A DNA stretch of 64,000 nucleotides from Pseudomonas bananamidigenes (GTDB lineage: Bacteria > Pseudomonadota > Gammaproteobacteria > Pseudomonadales > Pseudomonadaceae): the NCBI RefSeq assembly GCF_001679645.1, contig NZ_LRUN01000053.1, positions 1 through 64,000 of the forward strand, in the 5' to 3' direction. Positions 17,854 through 26,402 of this stretch are shown here, in pieces. Below the pieces are notes generated by a model. That model had not been told where the DNA came from, did not search any database, and saw nothing but the letters and a program-made list of their open reading frames with translations. The position numbers were made by a program, and so were the translations under genes. How positions within the stretch are numbered: position 1 is the stretch's first letter; every line of letters starts with the position of its first letter.

Positions 17854-18510
17854 ATGCAAAACCATCCGGACCTCTTCGCCGACACCGAGCAGCCCCGCCG
17901 CTCCGAGCAGATCGGGGAGCAATCATGGGTACTGCGCGGCTTCGCGCTGTCTCGTGTCGAACAGTTGCTGCCCGCTCTGGAATCGATCATTGAACGGGCG
18001 CCACTGCGCCACATGATGACACCCGGCGGCTTCAGCATGTCGGTCGCCACCAGCAGCTGCGGCGCCTTGGGCTGGATTACCGATCGCAGCGGTTACCGTT
18101 ATTCGGCCGAAGATCCGCTCAGCCACCTGCCCTGGCCGGAGATGCCTGCAGTCTTTCGTGAGCTGGCGCAGGCAGCGGCGTTGCAGGCAGGCTTTCATGA
18201 CTTCAGGCCGGATTCCTGTCTGATCAATCGCTATGTCCCCGGCGCAAAAATGTCTCTGCATCAGGACAAGGACGAAAGCACCTACACGGCGCCCATCGTT
18301 TCCCTGTCATTGGGCTTGCCCGCGATTTTCCTGTTCGGGGGATTCAATCGCAGCGACAGAAGTCAGCGCGTTTCACTGCTGCACGGCGATATGGTGATCT
18401 GGGGTGGCGTCGACCGGCTGCGGTACCACGGTGTTCTGCCGATCAAACACGGCCGGCATCCGCAACTGGGCGAACAGCGTTTCAACCTGACATTTCGCAC
18501 CGCGGGATAA
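17854..18510 (+). CDS. alkB: AlkB, DNA oxidative demethylase
   Basis: This enzyme removes 1-methyladenine and 3-methylcytosine lesions by oxidative demethylation. The 218-residue protein has the Fe(II) ligand pair in LHQDKDE (about residue 133), the distal His in RYHGVLPIKHG and 2-oxoglutarate-binding Arg in FNLTFR. Conserved AlkB residues also include NRYVPGAKMSLHQD and the SLGLPAIFLFGG segment. It follows the uncharacterised oxygenase by 5 bp in the same operon. Confidence 0.95.
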   Translation: MQNHPDLFADTEQPRRSEQIGEQSWVLRGFALSRVEQLLPALESIIERAPLRHMMTPGGFSMSVATSSCGALGWITDRSGYRYSAEDPLSHLPWPEMPAVFRELAQAAALQAGFHDFRPDSCLINRYVPGAKMSLHQDKDESTYTAPIVSLSLGLPAIFLFGGFNRSDRSQRVSLLHGDMVIWGGVDRLRYHGVLPIKHGRHPQLGEQRFNLTFRTAG

Positions 18511-18518
18511 CCTCACGG

Positions 18519-18568
18519 AATTTGACCGCAAGGGCCGGAGTGTTACCGTTGGCGGCACTGGTTAACCT
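18519..18568 (+). promoter_or_regulatory. Second Ada box and -10 hexamer, before ada
   Basis: AAT-N6-GCAA at 18519-18531, CCGGAGTG at 18535-18542 and a -10-like TAACCT at 18563-18568 repeat the layout seen at 17055-17104, including the 44-bp offset from box start to hexamer. This is good evidence that ada has its own autoregulated promoter. Confidence 0.72.
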
Positions 18569-18598
18569 GAAATTCAACAGGTCAACGGACTCTCCATC

Positions 18599-19666
18599 AT
18601 GAAAACGCTTTCCACCACTCTGAACACGCAAGATGATCCACGCTGGGCCGCTGTCATCGCACGGGATCCACGGGCGGACGGGCAGTTTGTCTATGCCGTG
18701 AAGACCACCGGCATCTATTGCCGCCCAAGCAGCCTGGCGCGCTTGCCGAAGCCGCAGAATGTCGAGTTCTTCGACACGGCCGAAGAAGCTGAAGCGGCGG
18801 GATATCGCCCCAGCAAACGGGCGAGCAAGGATCAGAGCGACGTGGCCGCGCAACATGCCGCGACCGTGGCCGCAGCCTGCCGTCAGATCGAAAGCGCCGA
18901 AACCCTGCCGGCACTCAACGAACTGGCCGAAGCCGCCGGCCTCAGCCCCTTCCATTTCCATCGGGTGTTCAAAGCCGCCACTGGCCTGACACCCAAAGGT
19001 TACGCTGCTGCACATCGCTCCCGCAGAGTGCGGCAACGTCTGGCGGATGGCGACTCGGTAACCGACGCGCTGTACGACGCCGGTTTCAACTCAAACAGCC
19101 GCTTCTATGAATCGGCAGATCAGTTGCTGGGCATGAAACCGGGCGACTTCCGGGCCGCCGGACAAAACAACGACATCCGTTTTGCAGTCGGCCAGTGTTC
19201 GCTCGGTGCCATTCTGGTAGCCCAGAGTGCACGAGGCATCTGTGCGATTCTGTTGGGAGATGATCCGCATCAATTGGTCTGCGACCTGCAGGACCAGTTT
19301 CGTCGGGCCAACCTGATCGGTGCCGATGCCGAGTTCGAGCAACTGATCGCCCATGTCGTCGGTTTCATCGAAGCGCCGGCCATCGGCCTCGACCTGCCAC
19401 TGGATGTACAGGGCACGGCGTTTCAGGAACGGGTCTGGCAGGCGCTGCGTGAAATACCGGTCGGCAGCACCGCCAGTTACGCCGACATCGCCCAGCGCAT
19501 CGGCTCCCCGAAAGCAGTGCGGGCCGTGGCTCAGGCTTGCGGTGCCAACAGCCTCGCGGTGGCGATCCCTTGCCACCGCGTGGTGCGCAGCGACGGAAAT
19601 CTCTCGGGTTATCGCTGGGGCGTGGAACGCAAGCGTGAGCTGTTGTCCCGGGAAACCCGCTCTTAA
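18599..19666 (+). CDS. ada: Ada: methylation-responsive regulator and O6-methylguanine-DNA methyltransferase
   Basis: This 355-residue protein has three parts. The N-terminal Ada domain (1-80) should accept a methyl group from phosphotriesters. A central AraC-type helix-turn-helix follows (FHFHRVFKAATGLTPKGYAAAHRSRR). The C-terminal methyltransferase has active-site PCHRVVR (about residue 322). The N-terminal domain keeps the first Cys (IYCRPS), but the other three zinc-ligand positions of canonical Ada are replaced: CRPSS instead of CRPSC, and RPSKRAS instead of RPCKRC. It therefore should not hold zinc in the usual way. Two Ada boxes in this block show that its regulon includes alkB and itself. 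Confidence 0.93.
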   Translation: MKTLSTTLNTQDDPRWAAVIARDPRADGQFVYAVKTTGIYCRPSSLARLPKPQNVEFFDTAEEAEAAGYRPSKRASKDQSDVAAQHAATVAAACRQIESAETLPALNELAEAAGLSPFHFHRVFKAATGLTPKGYAAAHRSRRVRQRLADGDSVTDALYDAGFNSNSRFYESADQLLGMKPGDFRAAGQNNDIRFAVGQCSLGAILVAQSARGICAILLGDDPHQLVCDLQDQFRRANLIGADAEFEQLIAHVVGFIEAPAIGLDLPLDVQGTAFQERVWQALREIPVGSTASYADIAQRIGSPKAVRAVAQACGANSLAVAIPCHRVVRSDGNLSGYRWGVERKRELLSRETRS

Positions 19667-20121
19667 CGAATGCCGATGTAGATCGCTACCGACTCGGGAC
19701 CAAGGTAGGTCTCGAAGTCGGTGGCATAGCGGCGCTGAATCTGCGGGTTGGCTTCGAAGTATTTCCAGATCCGCCCCCAGGTAGCGATGACCGCCTCCGG
19801 CAATGCGCCCTGTCCCTCGAATACCAGATACTCCCCGCTCTCGATGCGGATCGATTCGAAGCCGTTTTGCGGATCGACGACAGCAACGCCTGCGGTCACA
19901 TCAAACGCACCAGAAGCGTCCGACTCGTAGGCCGAATACACACCGTAGATCGGGGATTCGGTCAGTTTGCCGGGAATCTCCTGCGCCAGGTTCCTGCCGA
20001 AGAACGCTCCCCACATGGGCCCGATTTTCGCGGTTTCGGCCTTGTGCTCTGCGGCATTGGTGGTGCGCACCCGCAAGCCTGAAACCGTGAACGACTCGAC
20101 ATGCTGCTGTCGTAAATCCAT
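19663..20121 (-). CDS. GyrI-like effector-binding-domain protein
   Basis: This 152-residue single-domain protein resembles the effector-binding half of AraC/BmrR-type regulators (GyrI-like fold). It has no DNA-binding part and no membrane segment. Its features are SGLRVRTTNAAE near the N-terminus, IPGKLTESPIYGVYSAYESDASGAFDVTAGV in the middle, and PEAVIATWGRIWKYFEANP near the C-terminus, all typical of this family. The start at ATG 20121 was chosen over an upstream start that gives an unlikely Cys/Arg-rich tail. Its stop overlaps the ada stop. Small-molecule sequestration is a possible role. Confidence 0.78.
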   Translation of the reverse strand: MDLRQQHVESFTVSGLRVRTTNAAEHKAETAKIGPMWGAFFGRNLAQEIPGKLTESPIYGVYSAYESDASGAFDVTAGVAVVDPQNGFESIRIESGEYLVFEGQGALPEAVIATWGRIWKYFEANPQIQRRYATDFETYLGPESVAIYIGIR

Positions 20122-20180
20122 TGAAGTGCCGCTCCCTTTTTCAACTGCGGCCCGACAGGTTCGCGATCGCACTTAATGTG

Positions 20181-21164
20181 TCAGCGATTGACGTCCACCA
20201 CAACCCGTCCGCGCAGTTGGCCGGCGAGCAATGTCGGAGCCGCTTCGATCGCTTCGCTGAGGCCGATTTCGTGGCTGATCAGGGGCAACAGGGCGAAATC
20301 CAGATCCTTGGCCAGACGCGTCCAGGCCTCGACTCGACGAGCCTTGGGCTGGGTCACGCTGTTGATGCCGGCCAGCGTCACGCCACGCAAAATGAACGGG
20401 GCCACTGACGCCGGGAAGTCCATGCCTTGAGCCAGACCGCACGCCGCGACGGTACCTTCAGCACGGGTACTCGCACAGGCATTGGCCAAGGTATGACTGC
20501 CGACCGAATCGATCACCGCAGCCCAGCGCTCCTTCGCCAATGGTTTGCCAGGCTCGGACAAGGTCGCACGATCAATGATTTCGCTGGCGCCCAGTTGCTG
20601 CAGATATACATGCTCCGACACCCGCCCGGTGGATGCCGCCACGCGGTAGCCAAGCTTGTGCAACAAGGCTATGGCAAAGCTGCCGACCCCGCCATTGGCA
20701 CCGGTGACCAGTACTTCGCCCTGGTCTGGTGTCACACCATTTCGCTCCAGCGCCATGATGCACAGCATCGCCGTATAGCCGGCCGTGCCGACAGCCATCG
20801 CCTGGGCCGGGGAAAATGCTTTGGGCAGCGGGATCAACCAGTCGCCATTGAGCCGTGCCTTTTGAGCCAGACCTCCCCAGTGGCTTTCTCCCACGCCCCA
20901 ACCATTGAGCAATACCTGATCGCCGGCCTTGTAGTCCGGATGGGAGCTGACTTCCACCGTCCCGGCCAGGTCGATCCCCGGCACCATCGGGAACTTGCGC
21001 ACCACCGGACTGCTGCCGGTAATCGCCAGCCCGTCCTTGAAATTGAGCGTGCTGTACGCGACCCGCACTGTCACATCCCCCTCGGGCAATTGTTGCTCGT
21101 CGATTTCCTTCAGGGTGGCGCGATAACCGGAGTCGTCTTTGTCGATCAGAATGCCGTTGAACAT
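20181..21164 (-). CDS. acuI: Acrylyl-CoA reductase-type quinone oxidoreductase (YhdH/AcuI)
   Basis: This 327-residue MDR-family NADPH-dependent reductase has no catalytic zinc set. Visible features are VPGIDLAGTV, the nucleotide-binding VTGANGGVGSFA and the ASTGRVSEH segment of the YhdH/AcuI subgroup. AcuI enzymes reduce acrylyl-CoA to propionyl-CoA. The substrate here is inferred from family membership only. It is a single-gene unit, convergent with the GyrI-like gene on one side and divergent from the nitronate monooxygenase gene on the other. Confidence 0.88.
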   Translation of the reverse strand: MFNGILIDKDDSGYRATLKEIDEQQLPEGDVTVRVAYSTLNFKDGLAITGSSPVVRKFPMVPGIDLAGTVEVSSHPDYKAGDQVLLNGWGVGESHWGGLAQKARLNGDWLIPLPKAFSPAQAMAVGTAGYTAMLCIMALERNGVTPDQGEVLVTGANGGVGSFAIALLHKLGYRVAASTGRVSEHVYLQQLGASEIIDRATLSEPGKPLAKERWAAVIDSVGSHTLANACASTRAEGTVAACGLAQGMDFPASVAPFILRGVTLAGINSVTQPKARRVEAWTRLAKDLDFALLPLISHEIGLSEAIEAAPTLLAGQLRGRVVVDVNR

Positions 21165-21384
21165 GTTTGCCTCCCGGGGCGTGAGTTCGAAGATTCATGG
21201 CATTCAAATAGCACACTGCAACCTTATTGCCCCACTCGACTTTCCGCCAATCGCTGAAAGATTGCGTCAGCGATGACTGCAATGACCGCAAAACCACAAA
21301 TCCCGGCTGGCCCTGAAGCCGGTTTTGCTGGTAAAAAACCGGCTTGAGCTTCTCTGCCCTGCTTTGTCCTTCGGAGCCTATTCC

Positions 21385-22446
21385 ATGAGCCAATGGCCAG
21401 ACACCCGCATTCTCGATCTGCTCGGCATCGAACTGCCGATCATCCAGGGCCCGTTGGCCGGAGCCACAAATTCGTCGATGGTCATCGCCGTGTGCAATGC
21501 AGGCGGGCTGGGGTCGATGCCGGCGGCACTGCTGAGCGTCGAGCAACTACGCCAGGAGCTGAAGGCCATCCGCCAGGGCACCGACAAACCTTTCAACGTC
21601 AATTTTTTCTGCCACCAGCCACCGATACCCGATGAGCAGCGGGCACGAGACTGGAAGAATCTGCTGGAACCCTACTACCGCGAACTGGGTGCCGACTTCG
21701 ATGCACCGACTCCGGTATCCAACCGCACCCCGTTTGATCTGGCCGCTTGCGAGGTGATTGAAGAGATCCGCCCGGAGGTGGTGAGTTTCCACTTTGGCCA
21801 GCCGGAAAAATCCCTGCTGAACCGGGTCAAGGCCACCGGGGCGAAAATCCTGTCGTCGGCAACCAACGTCGATGAGGCCGTCTGGCTGGAACAGAACGGT
21901 TGCGACGCAATCATCGCCATGGGCTACGAAGCCGGCGGCCACCGGGGCATGTTCCTCAGCGACGACCTGAGCAGTCAGGTCGGGACCTTCGCCCTGGTTC
22001 CGCAGATCGTCGATGCGGTCAAGGTGCCGGTGATTGCTGCCGGTGCGGTTGCCGATGCGCGAGGCGTTGCGGCCGCCCTCATGCTCGGGGCATCGGCCGT
22101 GCAGGTCGGCACGGCTTATCTGTTTACACCGGAGGCAAACATCAGCGCCTCGCATCACAAGGCGTTGCGTACGGCAAAAGACAGTGAAACGGCGATCACC
22201 AACCTGTTCACCGGACGGCCGGCACGGGGAATTCTGAACCGGGCGATGCGCGAGCTGGGGCCGATGTCAGACAAAGCCCCGGCGTTTCCTTTGGCCGGTG
22301 GCGCTCTGATGCCCTTGCGCGCCAAGGACGAGGCCGGTTTCAGCAATCTCTGGGCCGGTCAGGCGTTTGCATTGGGCAAGGAACTGAGCAGTGCGCAACT
22401 GACCCGACAACTGGCCGAAGGCGCATTGGCGAAACTGGTTCGATAA
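21385..22446 (+). CDS. Nitronate monooxygenase
   Basis: This 353-residue FMN-dependent TIM-barrel enzyme oxidises nitronates such as propionate-3-nitronate. The N-terminus has IIQGPLAGATNSSMVIAVCNAGGLG. The GYEAGGHRGMF segment carries the presumed catalytic His, and a phosphate-binding GAVADARGVAAALMLGASAVQVGTAYLF stretch is present (its core is GASAVQVGT). ATG 21385 was chosen for its CGGAG ribosome site and the usual WPDTRILDLLGIELPI opening. It is divergent from acuI. Confidence 0.9.
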   Translation: MSQWPDTRILDLLGIELPIIQGPLAGATNSSMVIAVCNAGGLGSMPAALLSVEQLRQELKAIRQGTDKPFNVNFFCHQPPIPDEQRARDWKNLLEPYYRELGADFDAPTPVSNRTPFDLAACEVIEEIRPEVVSFHFGQPEKSLLNRVKATGAKILSSATNVDEAVWLEQNGCDAIIAMGYEAGGHRGMFLSDDLSSQVGTFALVPQIVDAVKVPVIAAGAVADARGVAAALMLGASAVQVGTAYLFTPEANISASHHKALRTAKDSETAITNLFTGRPARGILNRAMRELGPMSDKAPAFPLAGGALMPLRAKDEAGFSNLWAGQAFALGKELSSAQLTRQLAEGALAKLVR

Positions 22447-22518
22447 TCCACGCAGACAGGTGACAGGCAGCGCGCCTTTGCCCGAGGTGAAACCAGCACT
22501 TTCCGTTTAACGATGTTT

Positions 22519-22542
22519 CGCTATATATTCACCTATATAGCG
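22519..22542 (+). promoter_or_regulatory. ModE-type operator upstream of modABC
   Basis: This is a perfect palindrome, CGCTATATA (22519-22527), six bases, TATATAGCG (22534-22542). It matches the known ModE recognition pattern (inverted TATATA-containing repeats separated by six to eight bases) and sits 76 bp before modA. Confidence 0.82.
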
Positions 22543-22618
22543 ATTCCCCCTCGCATCGGCGCAGTCTACCCCTCTAACAACAACTGCCCACTGCACCTGC
22601 CTACAACGGAGCTGTTAC

Positions 22619-23386
22619 ATGACCATTCGTGCCTCACGTTTTGCCCCTGCCTGCCTGGCCTCTCTGATCGCGGCATTTACCGTGGGTGCTGTTCAGGCCG
22701 ATGAAGTGCAGGTCGCCGTCGCGGCCAACTTCACTGCGCCGATTCAGGCGATCGCCGCCGATTTCGAAAAAGACACCGGGCACAAACTGGTGGCAGCCTA
22801 TGGTGCTACCGGACAGTTCTACACCCAGATCAAGAACGGCGCGCCGTTCGAGGTGTTCCTCTCGGCTGACGACACCACACCTGAAAAACTGGAAAAGGAA
22901 GGTGACACAGTCAAAGGTTCGCGCTTTACCTACGCCATTGGCACTCTGGCGCTGTGGTCGGCCAAGGAAGGTTACGTCGACCCCAAAGGCGACGTGCTGA
23001 AGAAAAACCAATACCAGCACCTGTCCATCGCCAACCCGAAAGCCGCTCCTTATGGCCTCGCCGCCACCCAGGTGCTGGAAAAGCTGAAATTGACGGAAGC
23101 GACCAAAGCCAAGATCGTTGAAGGCCAGAACATCACTCAGGCCTACCAGTTCGTATCCACCGGCAACGCCGAACTGGGCTTTGTCGCCCTGTCGCAGATC
23201 TACAAGGACGGCAAGGTCAGCAGCGGCTCGGCGTGGATCGTTCCGGCGAGCATGCACGACCCGATCAAGCAGGACGCCGTCATCCTGAACAAAGGCAAGG
23301 ACAACGCCGCCGCCAAGGCGCTGGTTGACTACCTCAAGGGCCCGAAAGCCGCTGCGGTCATCAAGTCCTACGGTTACCAGCTGTAA
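22619..23386 (+). CDS. modA: Molybdate ABC transporter, periplasmic binding protein
   Basis: This 255-residue secreted protein binds molybdate or tungstate. The Sec signal ends near AVQA (residue 22), followed by the standard ModA opening VQVAVAANFTAPIQAIAADFEK. Later landmarks are GATGQFYTQIKNGAPFEVFLSADD and the NPKAAPYGLAATQVL segment. It is the first gene of modABC behind a ModE-type operator, so molybdate should repress it. Confidence 0.96.
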   Translation: MTIRASRFAPACLASLIAAFTVGAVQADEVQVAVAANFTAPIQAIAADFEKDTGHKLVAAYGATGQFYTQIKNGAPFEVFLSADDTTPEKLEKEGDTVKGSRFTYAIGTLALWSAKEGYVDPKGDVLKKNQYQHLSIANPKAAPYGLAATQVLEKLKLTEATKAKIVEGQNITQAYQFVSTGNAELGFVALSQIYKDGKVSSGSAWIVPASMHDPIKQDAVILNKGKDNAAAKALVDYLKGPKAAAVIKSYGYQL

Positions 23387-24067
23387 ATGTCGCTGACGAG
23401 TGCCGATTTCGCGGCGATCTGGCTGACCCTGAAACTGGCGTCCCTGACCACCGCAATCCTGCTGGTCATCGGCACTCCGATTGCCCTGTGGTTGTCACGC
23501 AGCCGTTCCTGGCTGCGCGGCCCCATCGGGGCCATCGTCGCCCTGCCCCTTGTGTTGCCGCCGACCGTGATCGGCTTTTATCTGTTGCTGGCCATGGGGC
23601 CGAACGGCTTTCTTGGCCATTTCACCCAGTGGCTGGGGCTTGGCACGCTGACCTTCAGTTTCACCGGGCTGGTGATCGGTTCGGTGCTCTATTCCATGCC
23701 TTTTGTGGTGCAACCGTTGCAAAACGCCTTCTCCGCCATCGGCACTCGCCCGCTGGAAGTGGCCGCCACTTTGCGTGCCAATCCCTGGGACACTTTTTTC
23801 AGCGTCATCCTGCCGCTCGCACGCCCCGGATTCATTACCGCGGCGATTCTCGGCTTCGCCCATACCGTCGGCGAATTCGGTGTGGTGCTGATGATCGGCG
23901 GCAATATTCCCGACAAGACCCGCGTGGTGTCGGTCCAGATCTACGATCATGTCGAAGCCATGGACTACTCACAGGCGCATTGGCTCGCCGGGGCGATGCT
24001 GGTGTTTTCGTTTCTGGTGTTGCTGGCGCTTTATTCCGGCCGCAAGTCGCGCGCAGGCTGGAGTTGA
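23387..24067 (+). CDS. modB: Molybdate ABC transporter, permease
   Basis: This 226-residue inner-membrane permease has about five helices. The EAA loop (AATLRANPWDTFFSVILPLARPG), which contacts the ATPase, lies near residue 140. Its ATG directly follows the modA stop, so it is translationally coupled. The LPLVLPPTVIGFYLLL and GEFGVVLMIGGNIP segments are typical of ModB. Confidence 0.96.
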   Translation: MSLTSADFAAIWLTLKLASLTTAILLVIGTPIALWLSRSRSWLRGPIGAIVALPLVLPPTVIGFYLLLAMGPNGFLGHFTQWLGLGTLTFSFTGLVIGSVLYSMPFVVQPLQNAFSAIGTRPLEVAATLRANPWDTFFSVILPLARPGFITAAILGFAHTVGEFGVVLMIGGNIPDKTRVVSVQIYDHVEAMDYSQAHWLAGAMLVFSFLVLLALYSGRKSRAGWS

Positions 24068-24070
24068 TCG

Positions 24071-25150
24071 ATGATTGAAGCTCGCTTGAAACTTGCCTGG
24101 CCAGGCTTCGGCCTGGATGTCGACCTGAGTTTGCCGGGCCGAGGCGTGACCGCGCTGTTCGGGCAGTCCGGTTCGGGCAAGACCACTTGCCTGCGCTGTA
24201 TCGCCGGGCTCGAACGCGCCTCTGAAGCTTTTATCAGCATCAATGGTGAAGTCTGGCAGGACAGCCGAACCGGTATCTTTGTCCCGCCCCACAGACGAGC
24301 GCTGGGTTATGTTTTTCAGGAGGCCAGCCTGTTTGCGCACCTCTCGGTGCTGGCCAACCTGCAATTCGGCCTCAAGCGCATCGCGAAAGACCAGCGCCGG
24401 GTCGACCTGGCGCAAGCCACCGAACTGCTGGGGATCGGCCATTTACTGGAACGGCATCCGCAGCATCTGTCCGGTGGCGAACGTCAGCGCGTCGGCATTG
24501 CTCGTGCCTTGTTGACCAGTCCGAAACTGCTGCTGATGGACGAACCCCTGGCCGCGCTCGACAGCCAGCGAAAAAGTGAAATCCTGCCTTACCTGCAACG
24601 CCTGCACGACGAACTCGATATTCCGGTTCTGTATGTCAGCCACGCCCAGGATGAAGTGGCGCGGCTGGCCGATCATCTGGTGGTGCTCGAAGCGGGTAAA
24701 GCGCTGGCCAGCGGTCCGATTGGAGAAACCCTGGCACGTCTTGATCTGCCATTGGCCATGGGCGATGACGCCGGCGTAATCATCGAGGGTCAGGTCACCT
24801 CTTACGATCACGCCTACCAGTTACTCTGCCTGCGACTGCCCGACACCTTGCTGGATATTCGCGTGACTCACGCGCCAATGGCCGTCGGTCAGGCACTGCG
24901 CTGCAAAGTACAGGCCCGCGATGTCAGCCTGACGTTGCATGACAGCGAACACAGCAGCATCCTCAACCGCCTGCCGGTCAGAGTGGTCAGCGAGATGCCT
25001 GCCGACAATGCCGCACATGTGCTGATTCGACTGGATGCCGGCGGCACGCCGCTGCTGGCGCGTATCACGCGATACTCCCGGGATCAGTTGGGCGTGCATC
25101 CGGGCCAGGCATTGTGGGCGCAGATCAAGGCCGTCGCGGTTCTGGCCTGA
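24071..25150 (+). CDS. modC: Molybdate ABC transporter, ATP-binding protein
   Basis: This 359-residue ATPase energises ModB. Walker A is GQSGSGKTT (about residue 33), the signature LSGGERQRVGIARALL, and Walker B LLLMDEPLAALD. The C-terminal 100 residues form the TOBE/Mop domain that senses intracellular molybdate. It starts 3 bp after modB. Confidence 0.96.
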   Translation: MIEARLKLAWPGFGLDVDLSLPGRGVTALFGQSGSGKTTCLRCIAGLERASEAFISINGEVWQDSRTGIFVPPHRRALGYVFQEASLFAHLSVLANLQFGLKRIAKDQRRVDLAQATELLGIGHLLERHPQHLSGGERQRVGIARALLTSPKLLLMDEPLAALDSQRKSEILPYLQRLHDELDIPVLYVSHAQDEVARLADHLVVLEAGKALASGPIGETLARLDLPLAMGDDAGVIIEGQVTSYDHAYQLLCLRLPDTLLDIRVTHAPMAVGQALRCKVQARDVSLTLHDSEHSSILNRLPVRVVSEMPADNAAHVLIRLDAGGTPLLARITRYSRDQLGVHPGQALWAQIKAVAVLA

Positions 25151-25221
25151 ATCGCGACGGCACGACTGGCGGAGCATGCGGTCAATCGCTGTAACAACAG
25201 ACCGCCACCAGGGAATCCGCC

Positions 25222-26259
25222 ATGCCCGATGCCGCGCTGACCGAAGTGTTGCCTTCGGACCTGCACTACGTCGATGACACTCAACCCGGAATCACACGCA
25301 AGAAGCTGCGTGGCAAGTTCTGCTATTTCGACCCCCACGGCCAGCGCATCGTCGACCCGGACGAAGTCAAACGCCTCAATGCGCTGGCCGTGCCGCCGGC
25401 CTACACCGATGTCTGGATCTGCGCCGACCCTCGCGGCCACTTGCAGGCCACCGGTCGTGATGCCCGCGGGCGCAAGCAATACCGTTATCATCCGCGCTGG
25501 CGCGAAGTCCGTGATGCCGACAAATACTCTCGTCTTCGCGAATTCGGCATGGCCTTACCGAAGCTGCGCAAACGGCTGGAAGCACTGCTGGCCGCGCCTG
25601 GGTTCAGCCGTGACAAAGTGATGGCCACGGTGATCACCCTGCTCGATGCCACGTTGATCCGCGTCGGCAATACTCAATACGCACGAGAGAATCGGTCGTA
25701 CGGACTGACTACCCTGCGCAATCGACACGTCGAGATCAACGGCAGCGCGATTCTGTTCCAGTTTCGCGGCAAGAGCGGCATCGAGCATCAAATCACCGTG
25801 AAGGACCGACGCCTGGCGCGCATCATCAAGCGTTGCATGGAAATTCCGGGGCAGAACCTGTTCCAGTACCTGGATGAAAACGGCGAGCGGCACACCGTCA
25901 GTTCGCAAGACGTCAACGCGTATCTGCAAACCCTCACCGGCGCAGACTTCACCGCCAAGGACTATCGCACCTGGGCCGGCAGCGCGCTGGCGCTGGCGGT
26001 ATTGCGAGAGCTGCAATGGGAGTCGGAAACCGAGGCCAAACGACATGTGGCGGAGATGGTCAAGGGTGTGGCGCGACAACTGGGCAATACACCGGCCGTC
26101 TGTCGCAAGTGCTATATCCATCCGGCGGTGGTCGAGCATTTCATGCTGGGGGCGCTGGCCGATCTTCCGAGGCCTCGGGTGCGCAAAGGCTTGCGCAGGG
26201 AGGAAGTCGCCCTGGCGATCTTTCTGGAACGCATGGTCGACATGGCAACCACGCCTTGA
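25222..26259 (+). CDS. DNA topoisomerase IB (poxvirus/bacterial type)
   Basis: This 345-residue enzyme should relax supercoils through a 3'-phosphotyrosine link. The N-terminal domain covers about 1-100 (VPPAYTDVWICADPRGHLQATGRDARGRKQYRYH, in which the DARGRKQYRYH core is diagnostic). The catalytic domain has RVGNTQYARENRSYGLTTLRNRH, an FRGKSGIEH segment, and LGNTPAVCRKCYIHP, whose Tyr is the expected nucleophile. ATG 25222 is well placed, 71 bp after modC. Bacterial members are scattered and probably acquired. Confidence 0.92.
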   Translation: MPDAALTEVLPSDLHYVDDTQPGITRKKLRGKFCYFDPHGQRIVDPDEVKRLNALAVPPAYTDVWICADPRGHLQATGRDARGRKQYRYHPRWREVRDADKYSRLREFGMALPKLRKRLEALLAAPGFSRDKVMATVITLLDATLIRVGNTQYARENRSYGLTTLRNRHVEINGSAILFQFRGKSGIEHQITVKDRRLARIIKRCMEIPGQNLFQYLDENGERHTVSSQDVNAYLQTLTGADFTAKDYRTWAGSALALAVLRELQWESETEAKRHVAEMVKGVARQLGNTPAVCRKCYIHPAVVEHFMLGALADLPRPRVRKGLRREEVALAIFLERMVDMATTP

Positions 26260-26402
26260 ACCCTGCGGGCGTCTCGGCTAGGCTTGCGACTTTCCTTCCT
26301 TCAGGACGACCGCAGAAGTGAACAACTAAGCCTTCAAAAATGTAATCGCGACACGCCTTTCAAGGCGCTTGTCAGTGTTCACGACATTTTTTGGAGGTGC
26401 CG

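Noticed and set aside
22501..22560. The TATATA-rich stretch as a simple AT-rich promoter only
   Set aside because: The two arms are exact inverted repeats with flanking CG, better explained as a ModE operator than as a chance promoter.
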